Assembly: GCF_013409625.1 (NCBI RefSeq)
Contig: NZ_JACCBF010000001.1
Span: 2,979,001-3,043,000 of the forward strand
Direction: 5' to 3'
Source of the DNA: Nocardioides kongjuensis
GTDB taxonomy: Bacteria > Actinomycetota > Actinomycetes > Propionibacteriales > Nocardioidaceae
Length of the DNA stretch: 64,000 bases
Made by a program: the position numbers and the translations under genes. Shown here piece by piece: positions 7,978 through 17,150 of the stretch. Below the pieces are notes generated by a model. That model did no database searches and was not told the DNA's origin. It saw only the letters and a list, made by a program, of their open reading frames with translations. Each line of letters starts with the position of its first letter. Position 1 is the stretch's first letter.

Positions 7978-9314
7978 TCCGGGTCGAGGAGGCTGCGCGA
8001 CTTCTCGTCGATGGCCTTCAGCGCCTCCTGCAGGTCGGCGATGTCCGGCGTCGTCAGCAGCGTCTGGATGTCGGGGTCGACCAGCTGGCGCAGCTCGCGT
8101 CCCTGCGTCAGCAGCGGCGGCAGCACGATCGAGCGCATCACCGAGTTGAACAGCGCGGCGTGCTCGGGCGCGAGTCCCGGCTGGAGGAAGTCGTCGGAGA
8201 ACGCGACGGTCAGCTTGGCGGGCTGCACGTAGCCGGTCTCGGCGACCCGGGCGAGCGCCTCGTCGCTGACGAGGTAGCTGAGCACGTTGGCCGCGGCCTC
8301 GTTGCGCTCCGGGCGAGCCGGCGTGAGGCAGATCCCGTTGAGGTCGGCGACCGTCTGGGCCGAGCCGAGCGACGGCATCGGCATCACGTCGAAGTTGAGG
8401 CCCTCGACGCCGCGCAGCTGCGGGGTCAGGCCACGGAAGCCGGCGATCATGGCGAGCTTGCCGCGCTTGAACCAGTCGACGGCCGGGCGCTGCTCGAGCT
8501 GCTTGGTGCTCAACGTCAGCCGCGGGTCGCGCAGCACCTCGAGGGTGCGACGCAGCGCGTCGGTCGAGCCGTCGTCGCCGAGCGCGAGGCTGGTCGGCCT
8601 GTCGTCGTCGTTGAAGACCTTGCCGCCGCCGGAGTAGATGAACGGGGCGAGCCCGCGCAGCGTCGGCTCGATGTAGATGCCGCGGGTGTTGCGTCGCGGC
8701 CGGCTGCCGAACTCGGCGGCGGCGCGGAACTCCGCGAGGTTCCAGCTGGCGTGGTCCTCACGCGGCACCGGCAGGCCCTCGGCCTCCATCGCGGCGAAGT
8801 CGACGAGGTCGGTGTTGTAGTAGATGACCATCGGCGAGGCGGCGTACGGCATGCACTGCAGGTCGTCGTCGACCGAGAACGCCGAGACCGCGTCGCGGGC
8901 CCAGTCGTCGCCGATCGGGATCTCGCGCTCGTTGACCAGGTCGAGGAGCGGCACGTTGCGCTTCTCGGCCACGGTCTGCGCGAGGTCGCCGCGCGGGAGC
9001 AGGTAGAGGTCCGGCTTGGCGCCACCGCTGCGGATCGCGTCGAGCATCGCGTCGGCGTCGGGCCAGGACACGATGGACACGTTGGTGTCCTTGCTGCTGG
9101 CGTTGTAGTCGTCGACGACCGTCTGGTAGGCCGCGATCTCGGGCGCCGTGCCCCACACCGCGAGCTGCAGCTCGGTCATGGTCTCGGCCGTCGGCCGCGG
9201 CTGGTGGGGCCGCTGCTTCTGCTCGGTGCCGCTCGCGAGGGCGATCATGCCCACGAGGACCACCAGAGCGACCCCGACCACGACTGCACCCGTACGCCAC
9301 GTGAACCGACCCAC
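7884..9314 (-). CDS. Extracellular solute-binding protein (ABC type 1), orphan
   Basis: 476 residues. An N-terminal membrane segment (residues ~9–27, no lipobox cysteine) anchors a family-1 sugar-type binding protein: LQLAVWGTAPEI, a PDLYLLPRGDL segment, YNTDLVD, and EAAANVLSYLVSD near the end. Family members deliver sugars or similar solutes to ABC permeases, but no permease or ATPase lies nearby, so it either works with a distant transporter or acts as a sensor. The C-terminus is a Pro/Ser/Glu repeat (PSEAPSETPSGGPSG). The last 94 bp overlap the RNase D gene on the other strand. Confidence 0.85.
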   Translation of the reverse strand: MGRFTWRTGAVVVGVALVVLVGMIALASGTEQKQRPHQPRPTAETMTELQLAVWGTAPEIAAYQTVVDDYNASSKDTNVSIVSWPDADAMLDAIRSGGAKPDLYLLPRGDLAQTVAEKRNVPLLDLVNEREIPIGDDWARDAVSAFSVDDDLQCMPYAASPMVIYYNTDLVDFAAMEAEGLPVPREDHASWNLAEFRAAAEFGSRPRRNTRGIYIEPTLRGLAPFIYSGGGKVFNDDDRPTSLALGDDGSTDALRRTLEVLRDPRLTLSTKQLEQRPAVDWFKRGKLAMIAGFRGLTPQLRGVEGLNFDVMPMPSLGSAQTVADLNGICLTPARPERNEAAANVLSYLVSDEALARVAETGYVQPAKLTVAFSDDFLQPGLAPEHAALFNSVMRSIVLPPLLTQGRELRQLVDPDIQTLLTTPDIADLQEALKAIDEKSRSLLDPDYVPPSEAPSETPSGGPSGAASDAPSGSATP

Positions 9315-9376
9315 GGCCGCAACCCTACCGGCCGGTCACAGGCCTGCCTCCACGGCAGCGGTCCTAGGCTGGTGGG

Positions 9377-9976
9377 GTGTCCGAGCACCGCCGCCACCAC
9401 CGTCCCGCGCCGCGGGAGGCTGCCTTCTTCGACGAGTACGTCGGCGCCGACGACCCCGCGCTGCTCACCGAGGCCGCCGAGCGGGCCGCGGTCCTGCTCG
9501 TCCGCGGCGCCCGCACCAGCGACGACGCCGGTGTCGCCGACCGCCTGGTCCACCTCGCCGACACCGAGGGCATCGAGGCCATCGCCGAGGTCTGGTCGCA
9601 CGCCCCCGCCGACACCCTGGCCGGCTGCCTGTGGCGGCTCTACCTGCTCCGCTCGTGGGTCCACGCCGACCCGGCCGGGGTCGCCCGCGAGTTCGAGGCC
9701 GGCCGCTCCCGAGCCGAGTTCGCCCGGGTGGTCGCCGGGGTCGCGGACCCGCCCGGCCCCGACGAGCTGCGTGCCATGGTCGACGAGGTGCTGCGCGGCA
9801 TCGCCGGGGGCGAGCTCGCCGACGTCCTGCTCCGCGCGGCCGCCTTCGCCCGGGTGGTCGCGGCCGGGCGGGCCACGCTGCACGACGTCCCCGATGCCGA
9901 CATCCGCCGGATGCTCGCGCTCGCCGAGCAGCTCGAGGCGGCCGGCCACCTGGAGCTCGCGCACCGGTTGGCGTGA
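9377..9976 (+). CDS. Conserved actinobacterial hypothetical protein
   Basis: 199 residues from GTG 9377, soluble and mostly helical, rich in Ala, Asp and Glu. I recognise the general pattern (YVGADDP..., a SLAGCLWRLY-like central segment, VAGVADPPGPDELRAMVDEVL, AAAFARVVAAGRA) as a family common in actinobacteria without assigned function. No catalytic motif or metal site stands out. It starts 62 bp from the divergent solute-binding protein and ends at a palindromic repeat, so it is probably monocistronic. Confidence 0.75.
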   Translation: MSEHRRHHRPAPREAAFFDEYVGADDPALLTEAAERAAVLLVRGARTSDDAGVADRLVHLADTEGIEAIAEVWSHAPADTLAGCLWRLYLLRSWVHADPAGVAREFEAGRSRAEFARVVAGVADPPGPDELRAMVDEVLRGIAGGELADVLLRAAAFARVVAAGRATLHDVPDADIRRMLALAEQLEAAGHLELAHRLA

Positions 9977-10106
9977 GGACTGGTCCGGCAGGACGTAGAC
10001 TGGGCCCTCGAGCACGCCGGGCCGCGGCAGCCCCGGGTCCCAAATTCAGCCGCTACGAGCGGCCCTGCGCCGTGAGGCGCTCCCGGTCCGGTGTGCTCGA
10101 CCTTCC

Positions 10107-10222
10107 ACCGACCCGGCTCGAAGTTGCGCGTGAATCGCGCCGACCCGGCAGGAAGTGACGCGGGCGGAGCCATCTTCTGCCGGGTCGGCGCGATCACAGA
10201 GCCAGTTCGCGCCGGGTCGGCT
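10107..10222. repeat. Nested palindromic intergenic element
   Basis: Between two convergent genes. A perfect 17-bp inverted repeat (TCGCGCCGACCCGGCAG at 10135–10151, its complement at 10177–10193) is nested inside an outer pair of CCGACCCGGC boxes (10109–10118 and 10211–10220). Thus each half carries two copies of the same box about 33 bp apart, and the whole is two ~55-bp units in head-to-head orientation. It could fold into a long hairpin and act as a bidirectional terminator; a REP-like mobile repeat is the alternative. The right edge touches the hrpA stop codon. Confidence 0.75.
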
Positions 10223-13200
10223 CAGAGGGAGTCGAGGGCCTTGCGGATCCGTACGTCGGAGATCGGGCCGTCGGTGCCGAGCTGCTGGGCCCACAGCGAG
10301 ACCCGGTACTCCTCGAGCATCCAGCGGATCGCGCGCAGGCCCGCCCCGGCCGGGCGGCCCTCGGGGAGCGCTGCGACCCGGGCGAGGTAGGCGTCCTGGA
10401 GCGGCTGGAGCACGTCCATCCGCTGCCGGTCCCTGGCGAGGGCGGCCGGGCCGCCGTTCTCGAGGGCGGTACGCCGCTCGCGCATCGCGGCCAGCCAGGT
10501 CCGGTGGCGGCGCAGCCGGGTGGCGCCGGCCTCCCCCACGAAGCCGTCGTGGACGAGGCGGCCGAGCTGGCCCTGCAGGTCGGTGAGCGCGGGCAGCATC
10601 GGCAGGTCGGCGCGGCCGCTGAGCAGGCGGTCGACCTCGCGCCAGGTGGTGAGCACCCGGAGCAGCTCGGCGAGCACGTCGCGCACGCCGGCCGCGGCGG
10701 TGGGGCGCAGGGCGGCCAGCAGGTCGTCGTACTCCTGGCGGCTGCGGACCGGCGGGCGGGCGTCGACGGCGTCGACCACGACGGCGCGCAGGCAGTCGTC
10801 GAGGATGGCGGGCACCCCGGCGTACGGCGTCCCGGCGAGGCCGAGCTTCTCGGCGTTGCCGAGGCCGTCGACCACGCCGGCGAGCGGTCGTGGGCCGAGG
10901 GCCAGCAGCGCCAGGCGGACGACGCCGAGCCGGTGCCGCGCGTCGCGCTCGTCGGCGGAGCCGAACACCTGCAGGCCGACGGTGCTGCCCTCGTCGACCA
11001 GGCCGGGGAAGGCCTCGACCTCGTGCCCGGCTCGGGTCCAGGTGGCCGTGGCCGGGATCTCGTCGAAGACCCAGTCGGTCTCGCCGGTGCGGGCGACGCC
11101 GGAGTCGGAGGCGACGGCGGCCATCGCGCGCTCGAACTGCGGCTGCAGCGGCGCCTTGAGCTCGGCGAGCGACTTGCCGCGGCCTTGCACCGAGCCGTTC
11201 TCGTCGACCACGCGGTAGCTCGGCTTGAGGTGCGCGGGCAGCGAGGAGAGGTCCCACGCCTCGCGCGGGACGTGGACGCCGGTCGTCGAGCGCAGGTAGC
11301 GCTCGAGGGCGGTCAGCAGCGCCTCCTCCCCCGGCGGTACGGCGGCGAGGAACTCGCGCGCCGTGTTCGGGGCCGGGACGAAGCTGACCCGCAGCGCCTT
11401 CGGGAGGCTGCGGATCAGCTCGGTGACCAGCTCCTCGCGCAGGCCGGGGACGATCCAGGAGAAGTCGTCGTCGTCGACCCGGTTCAGCGTCGCGACGGGG
11501 ATGTCGATGGTGAGCCCGTCGTCCGTGGCGCCCGGCTCGAAGTGGTAGCTGATCGGGAACGTCAGTCCCCCGGCCACCGACCACTCCTCGGGGTAGTCGG
11601 CCTCGCGGACCTCGTCGGCCGTGTCGTGGGTGAGCATCGCCGGGTCGAAGGTGAGCAGGTCGGGCTGGGCTCGGCGCGCGTCCTTCCACCAGCGGTCGAA
11701 GTGCGCCCCGCTCACGATCCCCTCGGGCACGCGGGCGTCGTAGAAGTCGAAGAGCGTGTGCTCGTCGACGACCAGGTCGCGCCGCCGGGCCCGGTGCTCG
11801 AGCTCCTCGGCCTCGGCGAGCAGGCGGCGGTTCTGCTGGAAGAAGCGGTGCCGGGTGTCCCACTCGCCGTAGACGAGGGCGTGGCGGATGAAGATCTCGC
11901 GCGACAGCTCGGGGTCGACCTTGCCGTAGGAGACGGCGCGGTCGGCGGCCAGCGGTACGCCGTACAGCGTGACCCGCTCGCGCGCCATCACCGCCTGGCG
12001 CTTGCGCGACCAGCTCGGCTCGGAGTAGGTGCGCTTGACCAGGTGGGCGCCGAGGCGCTCGGCCCAGCGCGGGTCGATCGCGGCGTTCTGCCGCGCCCAC
12101 AGCCGACCGGTCTCGACCAGCTCGCCGGCCATCACGAAGGGTGGGTTCTTCCTCGCCAGGCCGGAGCCGGGGAAGATCGCGAACCTCGCACCGCGGGCGC
12201 CGAGGTACTCGCGCGGGCCGGGGCGACGGTTGTCCTTGCGGGCGCCGGGCCCCGACCTGGCCGGCTTGTCCCGCTCCTCGAGCACGCCGACGTGGGAGAG
12301 CAGCCCGGAGAGCAGCGCCTGGTGGATGCCGTCGGCGTCGGGCGTCGCGCCCGGGGCCTCGAGCCGGACGCCCATCTCCTTGGTGACCTGGCGCAGCTGC
12401 GCGACGAACTCCTGCCACTCGCGCACCCGCAGGTAGTTGAGGTGCTCGCGCTTGCACATCCGGCGGAACGCGCTGCCGGAGAGCTCCTTCTGCTGCTGGC
12501 GCAGGTGGTTCCACAGGTTCAGCCAGGTCAGGAAGTCGGAGCCCTCGGCCTTGAACCGGGCGTGCAGCTGGTCGGCCTGGGCACGCTCGGTCGGGTGGTC
12601 GGCGCCCGGACGCTCGCGCGGGTCCTGCAGCGAGAGGGCCGCGACGATCACGAGGACGTCGCGCACGCAGCCGAGCCGCTCGGCCTCGAGCAGCATCCGG
12701 CCCAGCCGCGGGTCGATGGGGAGCCGGGCGAGGCGGCGGCCGACCTTGGTCAGCTCCCCGCGACCGGAGACCGCGCCGAGCTCCTCCAACAGCTGGGTGC
12801 CCGCCTGGACGTTGCGCCGGTCGGGCGGCTCGACGAACGGGAACCGCTCGATGTCGCCGAGCCCGAGGGAGGTCATCTGCAAGATGACCGAGGCGAGGTT
12901 GGTGCGCAGGATCTCCGGGTCCGTGAACTCGGGGCGGGCCTCGAAGTCCTCCTCGGCGTACAGGCGGATCGCGATGCCGGCCGCGACCCGCCCGCAGCGG
13001 CCGGAGCGCTGGTTGGCGGAGGCCTGGCTGATCGGCTCGATCGGGAGACGCTGGACCTTGGTCCGCGCGGAGTAGCGGGAGATGCGGGCGACACCGGTGT
13101 CGACGACGTAGCGGATGCCGGGGACCGTCAGCGAGGTCTCGGCGACGTTGGTCGCGAGCACGACACGGCGCCGGGAGCCCTTGGCGGGCGCGAAGACCCG

Positions 13201-14055
13201 GTGCTGCTCCGCGGCGGACAGCCGCGAGAAGAGGGGCAGCACGTCGACGCCCCGGATGCCCTCGCCGAGCGGCGCGAGCGCCTCGGCGGTGTCGCGGATC
13301 TCGCGCTCGCCCGGGAGGAACACGAGGACGTCGCCCGGGCCCTCGGCGGAGAGCTCCTTGACCGCGTCGACGATCGCCTCGGTCTGGTCCCGGACGATCG
13401 GCTCGCCGTCCTCGTCGTCCTCGGGCAGGTCCATCAGCGGCCGGTAGCGGACCTCGACCGGGTACGTGCGGCCGGAGACCTCGATGATCGGGGCGGGCTC
13501 ACCGGTGCGTACGTCGGCGAAGTGCTCGGCGAAGCGCTCGGGGTCGATGGTCGCGGAGGTGATGACCAGCTTGAGGTCGGGCCGCTTCGGCAGCAGCTGG
13601 CGCAGGTAGCCGAGCAGGAAGTCGATGTTGAGGCTGCGCTCGTGGGCCTCGTCGATGATGATCGTGTCGTAGCGGCGCAGCAGCCGGTCGCGCTGCAGCT
13701 CGGCGAGCAGGATGCCGTCGGTCATCAGCTTGACCCGGCTCTGCTTCGACGTCTTGTCGGTGAACCGGACCTGGTAGCCGACCAGGTCGCCCAGCTCGGT
13801 CCCGAGCTCGGAGGCGATCCGCTCGGCGACCGAGCGCGCCGCGATCCGACGCGGCTGGGTGTGGCCGATCATCCGCGGACGGCCGTCCTCGCCGGGACCA
13901 CCGCGCCCCAGCTCGAGACAGATCTTCGGCAGCTGGGTCGTCTTGCCGGAGCCGGTCTCGCCGGCGACGATCACGACCTGGTGGTCGCGGATCGCGGCAG
14001 CGATGTCGTCGCGTCGGGCGCTGACCGGGAGGTCGGGCGGGTAGGAGATCTTCAC
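10222..14055 (-). CDS. hrpA: ATP-dependent RNA helicase HrpA
   Basis: 1277 residues, the length expected for full HrpA. DEAH-box helicase core: GETGSGKTT (residues 32–40), DEAH (135–138), SAT (motif III) and the QRSGRCGR motif VI. The winged-helix, ratchet and OB-like regions follow, and the large C-terminal DUF3418-type domain runs to the end. HrpA unwinds structured RNA and resolves stalled ribosomes in other bacteria. The frame stays open far upstream, but the GTG at 14055 gives VKISYPPDLPVSARRDDI, matching the conserved YPxxLPVS start, so I use it. It is followed by a 3' palindromic repeat. Confidence 0.95.
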   Translation of the reverse strand: MKISYPPDLPVSARRDDIAAAIRDHQVVIVAGETGSGKTTQLPKICLELGRGGPGEDGRPRMIGHTQPRRIAARSVAERIASELGTELGDLVGYQVRFTDKTSKQSRVKLMTDGILLAELQRDRLLRRYDTIIIDEAHERSLNIDFLLGYLRQLLPKRPDLKLVITSATIDPERFAEHFADVRTGEPAPIIEVSGRTYPVEVRYRPLMDLPEDDEDGEPIVRDQTEAIVDAVKELSAEGPGDVLVFLPGEREIRDTAEALAPLGEGIRGVDVLPLFSRLSAAEQHRVFAPAKGSRRRVVLATNVAETSLTVPGIRYVVDTGVARISRYSARTKVQRLPIEPISQASANQRSGRCGRVAAGIAIRLYAEEDFEARPEFTDPEILRTNLASVILQMTSLGLGDIERFPFVEPPDRRNVQAGTQLLEELGAVSGRGELTKVGRRLARLPIDPRLGRMLLEAERLGCVRDVLVIVAALSLQDPRERPGADHPTERAQADQLHARFKAEGSDFLTWLNLWNHLRQQQKELSGSAFRRMCKREHLNYLRVREWQEFVAQLRQVTKEMGVRLEAPGATPDADGIHQALLSGLLSHVGVLEERDKPARSGPGARKDNRRPGPREYLGARGARFAIFPGSGLARKNPPFVMAGELVETGRLWARQNAAIDPRWAERLGAHLVKRTYSEPSWSRKRQAVMARERVTLYGVPLAADRAVSYGKVDPELSREIFIRHALVYGEWDTRHRFFQQNRRLLAEAEELEHRARRRDLVVDEHTLFDFYDARVPEGIVSGAHFDRWWKDARRAQPDLLTFDPAMLTHDTADEVREADYPEEWSVAGGLTFPISYHFEPGATDDGLTIDIPVATLNRVDDDDFSWIVPGLREELVTELIRSLPKALRVSFVPAPNTAREFLAAVPPGEEALLTALERYLRSTTGVHVPREAWDLSSLPAHLKPSYRVVDENGSVQGRGKSLAELKAPLQPQFERAMAAVASDSGVARTGETDWVFDEIPATATWTRAGHEVEAFPGLVDEGSTVGLQVFGSADERDARHRLGVVRLALLALGPRPLAGVVDGLGNAEKLGLAGTPYAGVPAILDDCLRAVVVDAVDARPPVRSRQEYDDLLAALRPTAAAGVRDVLAELLRVLTTWREVDRLLSGRADLPMLPALTDLQGQLGRLVHDGFVGEAGATRLRRHRTWLAAMRERRTALENGGPAALARDRQRMDVLQPLQDAYLARVAALPEGRPAGAGLRAIRWMLEEYRVSLWAQQLGTDGPISDVRIRKALDSL

Positions 14056-14114
14056 AGCGCGCCCATTGTCCCGTGTCCGCGCCCGCGGACCCAACCGGAT
14101 TCGCCCCGGGTGCG

Positions 14115-14927
14115 TCAGGGCAGCGTGAACCGGGGGTCGGCGGCCGCGGCGAGGAGCTGGTCGACGGTGAGGTCGAGGCTGCTGACCGGCGTCAGGGAGT
14201 TGTTGCCGAACAGGTCGTTCGCGTCGATCTCGACCGTGAAGCCGTCGGCGCGGTGGACGACGACCGCCGTCCCGCCCTCGTGCACGGAGACCTCGGCGGA
14301 GGCCACACCCGGCAGCGCGACGGGCCGGTCCTGCCAGTCGTCGTACTCGGCGACGACGCTCGAGTCCGGCCAGCCGCCCGGCGCGACCACGAAGACCTGC
14401 ACCACACCCTGGCCGGACTCGCCGGCGACCCGCCAGCCGACCTTGGTGCCGAGGCCGGTCATCGACACCGATCCCTCGGGACATCCCAGCTGGCTGCCCG
14501 ACGACTGCACCGACCGGGTCACCTCCCAGCGGTCCAGGTGCGCACCCTGCGGGTCGAGCCGCTCGGCGAGGATCTGGCGGTAGCCCTTCACCGTCCGGTT
14601 GTAGACCGGCGCCTCGCCCCGCACCGGGTCGGCCATCGGCACGCAGGTCCGGCCCTCCGGCGTCGTGACAGCGGCAGGCGTCGGGGCGGGAGTCGACGTG
14701 GGCGCCGGGTCCTTCGCCACCGGCGCCGGCTCGCTGCCGCCGGGCGCGAGCACGACGACGGCGCTCGCCGAGGCCACGGCGGCGAGAGCTCCACAGCCGA
14801 CGGCCAGCCGGGTGCGCGCGCGGCGCCGGCGCCCGCGACGAAGGTCGTCGGCCGGGTCGGAGGAGGGCGTGAGGCTGTCGGTGAGCCGGTGCAGCTCGGC
14901 ACCCAGCTGGTCCTCGATCGGGGTCAT
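14115..14927 (-). CDS. Membrane protein, probable anti-sigma partner of the adjacent SigE-type factor
   Basis: 270 residues. A short cytosolic N-terminus (IEDQLGAELHRLTDSL, then RRGRRRRARTR) precedes one membrane helix (~residues 43–63), a Pro/Thr/Ala linker and an extracytoplasmic domain without known motif. Its ATG overlaps the sigma factor stop (ATGA), the classic arrangement for sigma/anti-sigma pairs. There is no zinc-binding HxxxCxxC motif, so it would not be a ZAS-type anti-sigma. A second gene of the same architecture follows the other SigE-type factor at 39434. The regulatory role is inferred from position. Confidence 0.7.
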   Translation of the reverse strand: MTPIEDQLGAELHRLTDSLTPSSDPADDLRRGRRRRARTRLAVGCGALAAVASASAVVVLAPGGSEPAPVAKDPAPTSTPAPTPAAVTTPEGRTCVPMADPVRGEAPVYNRTVKGYRQILAERLDPQGAHLDRWEVTRSVQSSGSQLGCPEGSVSMTGLGTKVGWRVAGESGQGVVQVFVVAPGGWPDSSVVAEYDDWQDRPVALPGVASAEVSVHEGGTAVVVHRADGFTVEIDANDLFGNNSLTPVSSLDLTVDQLLAAAADPRFTLP

Positions 14928-15442
14928 GAGCAGTTCTCCTCGAGCTCGTCGGAGCGGTCCGACAACGCCGTGCGCAGCGCCGCGAGGGCCGCGGACGTCT
15001 GGCTCTTGACCGTGCCGGCGCTGATCCCGAGATCGGCGGCGCTCTCCTCGACGCTCAGCCCCCACCAGTGCCGCAGCACGACCACCCGGCGCTGGCCGGG
15101 AGGCAGGGCGCGCAGCGCGCTCCACAGGGCGTCGCGGTCCTCGAGCGCAGGAGCCGCCGCGGGAACGGGTACGTCGGGCAGCCGCTCCCCCGCGGACGTC
15201 TCGCGCCGCCACGGCCGGCGCCCCTCGTCGAGGTGGGCGTTCACGACGGCGCGGCGCACGTAGGCGTCGACCGAGTCGGCGCGACGCACCCGCGGCCAGG
15301 CGACGTACAGGCGGGTCAGCGCGGCCTGGACGACGTCCTCGGCGCGGTGTGGGTCACCGCACAGCAGCCAGGCAGCGCGGAACAGCTGCGGTCGCCGTTG
15401 CTCGACGTACGCAGCGAACTCCTCGTCGCGCTCGTGGCCCAC
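14924..15442 (-). CDS. SigE-family RNA polymerase sigma factor (ECF type)
   Basis: 172 residues. Region 2 (FAAYVEQRRPQLFRAAWLLCGDPHRAEDVVQ) and region 4 (LPPGQRRVVVLRHWWGLSVEESAADLGISAGTVKSQ, given here in part only as GISAGTVKSQTS) are both clear. This is the small actinobacterial SigE subgroup. Region 4 should recognise a -35 element of a small regulon, unknown here. The GTG start at 15442 is supported by a strong GGGAGGAG Shine-Dalgarno. It overlaps the downstream membrane protein by 4 bp. A paralogous pair lies at 39434–40641. Confidence 0.9.
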   Translation of the reverse strand: MGHERDEEFAAYVEQRRPQLFRAAWLLCGDPHRAEDVVQAALTRLYVAWPRVRRADSVDAYVRRAVVNAHLDEGRRPWRRETSAGERLPDVPVPAAAPALEDRDALWSALRALPPGQRRVVVLRHWWGLSVEESAADLGISAGTVKSQTSAALAALRTALSDRSDELEENCS

Positions 15443-15520
15443 CCTGCTCCTCCCGGTCCGGCGTTGTCGTCTGGTTGACGCAACGCGACGCGGATCGGTT
15501 GGGTGCGCCGCGCCACGGTC

Positions 15521-15964
15521 TCAGGCGAGCGCCTCCACGTTGCGCACCAGTGCCTCGCTGGAGTGCTTGACCGCGACGCCGACGACCGGCTTGACCGCAC
15601 CGGCGATCGCCTTGCCCGCCGGGCCGCCCGGGAGCGTGAAGGAGATCCAGGCGTCGACCCGGGTCCGGTCGCCGCCGAGGTCGGTGAAGCTCCAGCGCTG
15701 GGTGGTCTCGACGCCCTTGACCGAGGTCAGCTCGAGCAGCCGGTCCTGCTCCCAGGCGGTGCACTCGATGCGCGCCTTGAGCGGCACGCCGACCTTCATC
15801 ACGCCGTCGTACTGGGCGCCCACCCCGCGGAGCTGGTCGGTGACCGGCTCGATCTTCGTCAGGCCGTACATCCAGTCCTTCGTGCACGTGAAGTCGTCGA
15901 CGTACGCGAACACCTTGCTGACCGGCGCCGCGATCTCGACGCTCTGCTCCACCACGTTGCTCAC
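15521..15964 (-). CDS. SRPBCC family protein
   Basis: 147 residues. The START/Bet v1-like fold is recognisable from the N-terminal EQSVEIAAPVSKVFAYVDDF, the central RWSFTDLGGDRTRVDAWISF strand pair and a long C-terminal helix. Such proteins bind hydrophobic ligands or act as cyclases; no specific substrate can be assigned. The GTG start gives VSNVVEQSVEIAAP, typical of the family. It lies between the sigma factor and the FUSC gene, all on the minus strand, with modest gaps. Confidence 0.85.
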   Translation of the reverse strand: MSNVVEQSVEIAAPVSKVFAYVDDFTCTKDWMYGLTKIEPVTDQLRGVGAQYDGVMKVGVPLKARIECTAWEQDRLLELTSVKGVETTQRWSFTDLGGDRTRVDAWISFTLPGGPAGKAIAGAVKPVVGVAVKHSSEALVRNVEALA

Positions 15965-16016
15965 GCCGGAGAGTGTGACATGCGGTCACAGGTTCCGGGC
16001 GAAGGCTCAGCGGTGC

Positions 16017-17123
16017 TCAGCGCGGTGGCGGCAGCGCGTCGGTCGCCTCGAGCTGGCCCATGCCGGTGACCATGAGCAGGTCGGCGACGATCGCGCGCAG
16101 CTGGGCGAGGATGGCCTCGGCGGTGAGGATGTCGCTGCGCTCGACCTGGCCGGTCGCCGCACCGACGGCCAGCACCTCGTCGCGAGCCGCGGTCGCGATC
16201 CGGTCGGCGTGGAGCTCACGGGCGATGGCGTCGGCGGCCGAGGCGAGGTCGGCGGTGAGCCCCGGGTACGACGCCGGCACCGGCAGCCGGCGGTAGGCGA
16301 TGATCGTGGTCTGCCGCACCAGCACACGGGTGCTGCGCAGCGCGCGGTCGAGCGGGTCGACCAGCTCGACCATGCGCCGCAGCGGCTCGCGGTGCCGGAT
16401 CCGGAACGGCGAGGAGCTGACGACGGCCATGCCCTCCTCGGCCGCGGCCTGGAGCTCGCGGATCAGCCGGTCGGTGGTGCGGGCGTCGGCGAGCAGCTCG
16501 AGCGCCGGCGTGACCTCGCCGTCGACCATCACGTCGGAGGCGGCACGCAGCAGCTGGGCGATCTTGCGGGCCACCGCCGCGGCCTGCTCGCGCGGGCGCC
16601 GCAGCGGTGCGGCCGGGACGGCCATCGCCGCGAGGAGCGCGACCGCGCCGCCGACCACGGCGTCGGTCCAGCGCAGGAAGGCTCCGCCGGCGCCCGGGAG
16701 CAGCACCGTGACGACGATCGACTGCACGGCCGCCTGCGAGACGAACATGATCCCGGCGTCGAGGAACAGCGCGATCGACATCGACAAGAACACGATCAGC
16801 CCGAGCTGCCAGGCGCCCGAGCCGATGCCGGAGACCAGGACGTCGGCCATGAACACGCCGATCGCGACGCCGAGGGTGACCTCGACGACCCGGCGCAGCC
16901 GCTGCCCGTACGACGTCCCGAGGCACAGCACGGCCGCGATCGGCGCGAAGAACGGCAGGGTGTGGCCGAGCAGGTCGTGCGCGACGAACCAGGCCAGGCC
17001 GGCGGCGACCGAGCACTGGGCGACCACCCACAGCTTCTCGCGCCACCTGTCGAAGCGGCCGCGCAGCGACAGGCGGCTGCGCGACCACATCCGGTCCAGG
17101 ACTCCGTCGCTCACCGCCTCCAC
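16017..17123 (-). CDS. FUSC family membrane protein
   Basis: 368 residues. About six hydrophobic helices in the first 180 residues (for example VAQCSVAAGLAWFVAHDL and FFAPIAAVLCLG) are followed by a helical cytosolic C-terminal half. The segment FFAPIAAVLCLGTSYGQR is characteristic of fusaric-acid-resistance/aromatic-acid exporter family proteins. The likely role is efflux of aromatic compounds, inferred only from the family. The start is a GTG close to an inverted repeat region. Confidence 0.85.
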   Translation of the reverse strand: MEAVSDGVLDRMWSRSRLSLRGRFDRWREKLWVVAQCSVAAGLAWFVAHDLLGHTLPFFAPIAAVLCLGTSYGQRLRRVVEVTLGVAIGVFMADVLVSGIGSGAWQLGLIVFLSMSIALFLDAGIMFVSQAAVQSIVVTVLLPGAGGAFLRWTDAVVGGAVALLAAMAVPAAPLRRPREQAAAVARKIAQLLRAASDVMVDGEVTPALELLADARTTDRLIRELQAAAEEGMAVVSSSPFRIRHREPLRRMVELVDPLDRALRSTRVLVRQTTIIAYRRLPVPASYPGLTADLASAADAIARELHADRIATAARDEVLAVGAATGQVERSDILTAEAILAQLRAIVADLLMVTGMGQLEATDALPPPR

Positions 17124-17150
17124 ACGGCAACCCTAGTGGCCCTCGGCACT

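Noticed and set aside
10504..14583. A 1359-residue open frame on the plus strand across hrpA
   Set aside because: It is antisense to a complete HrpA with all helicase motifs; its translation is low-complexity (Leu, Gly, Glu, Asp rich) with no domain. Long antisense frames are expected in DNA this rich in GC.
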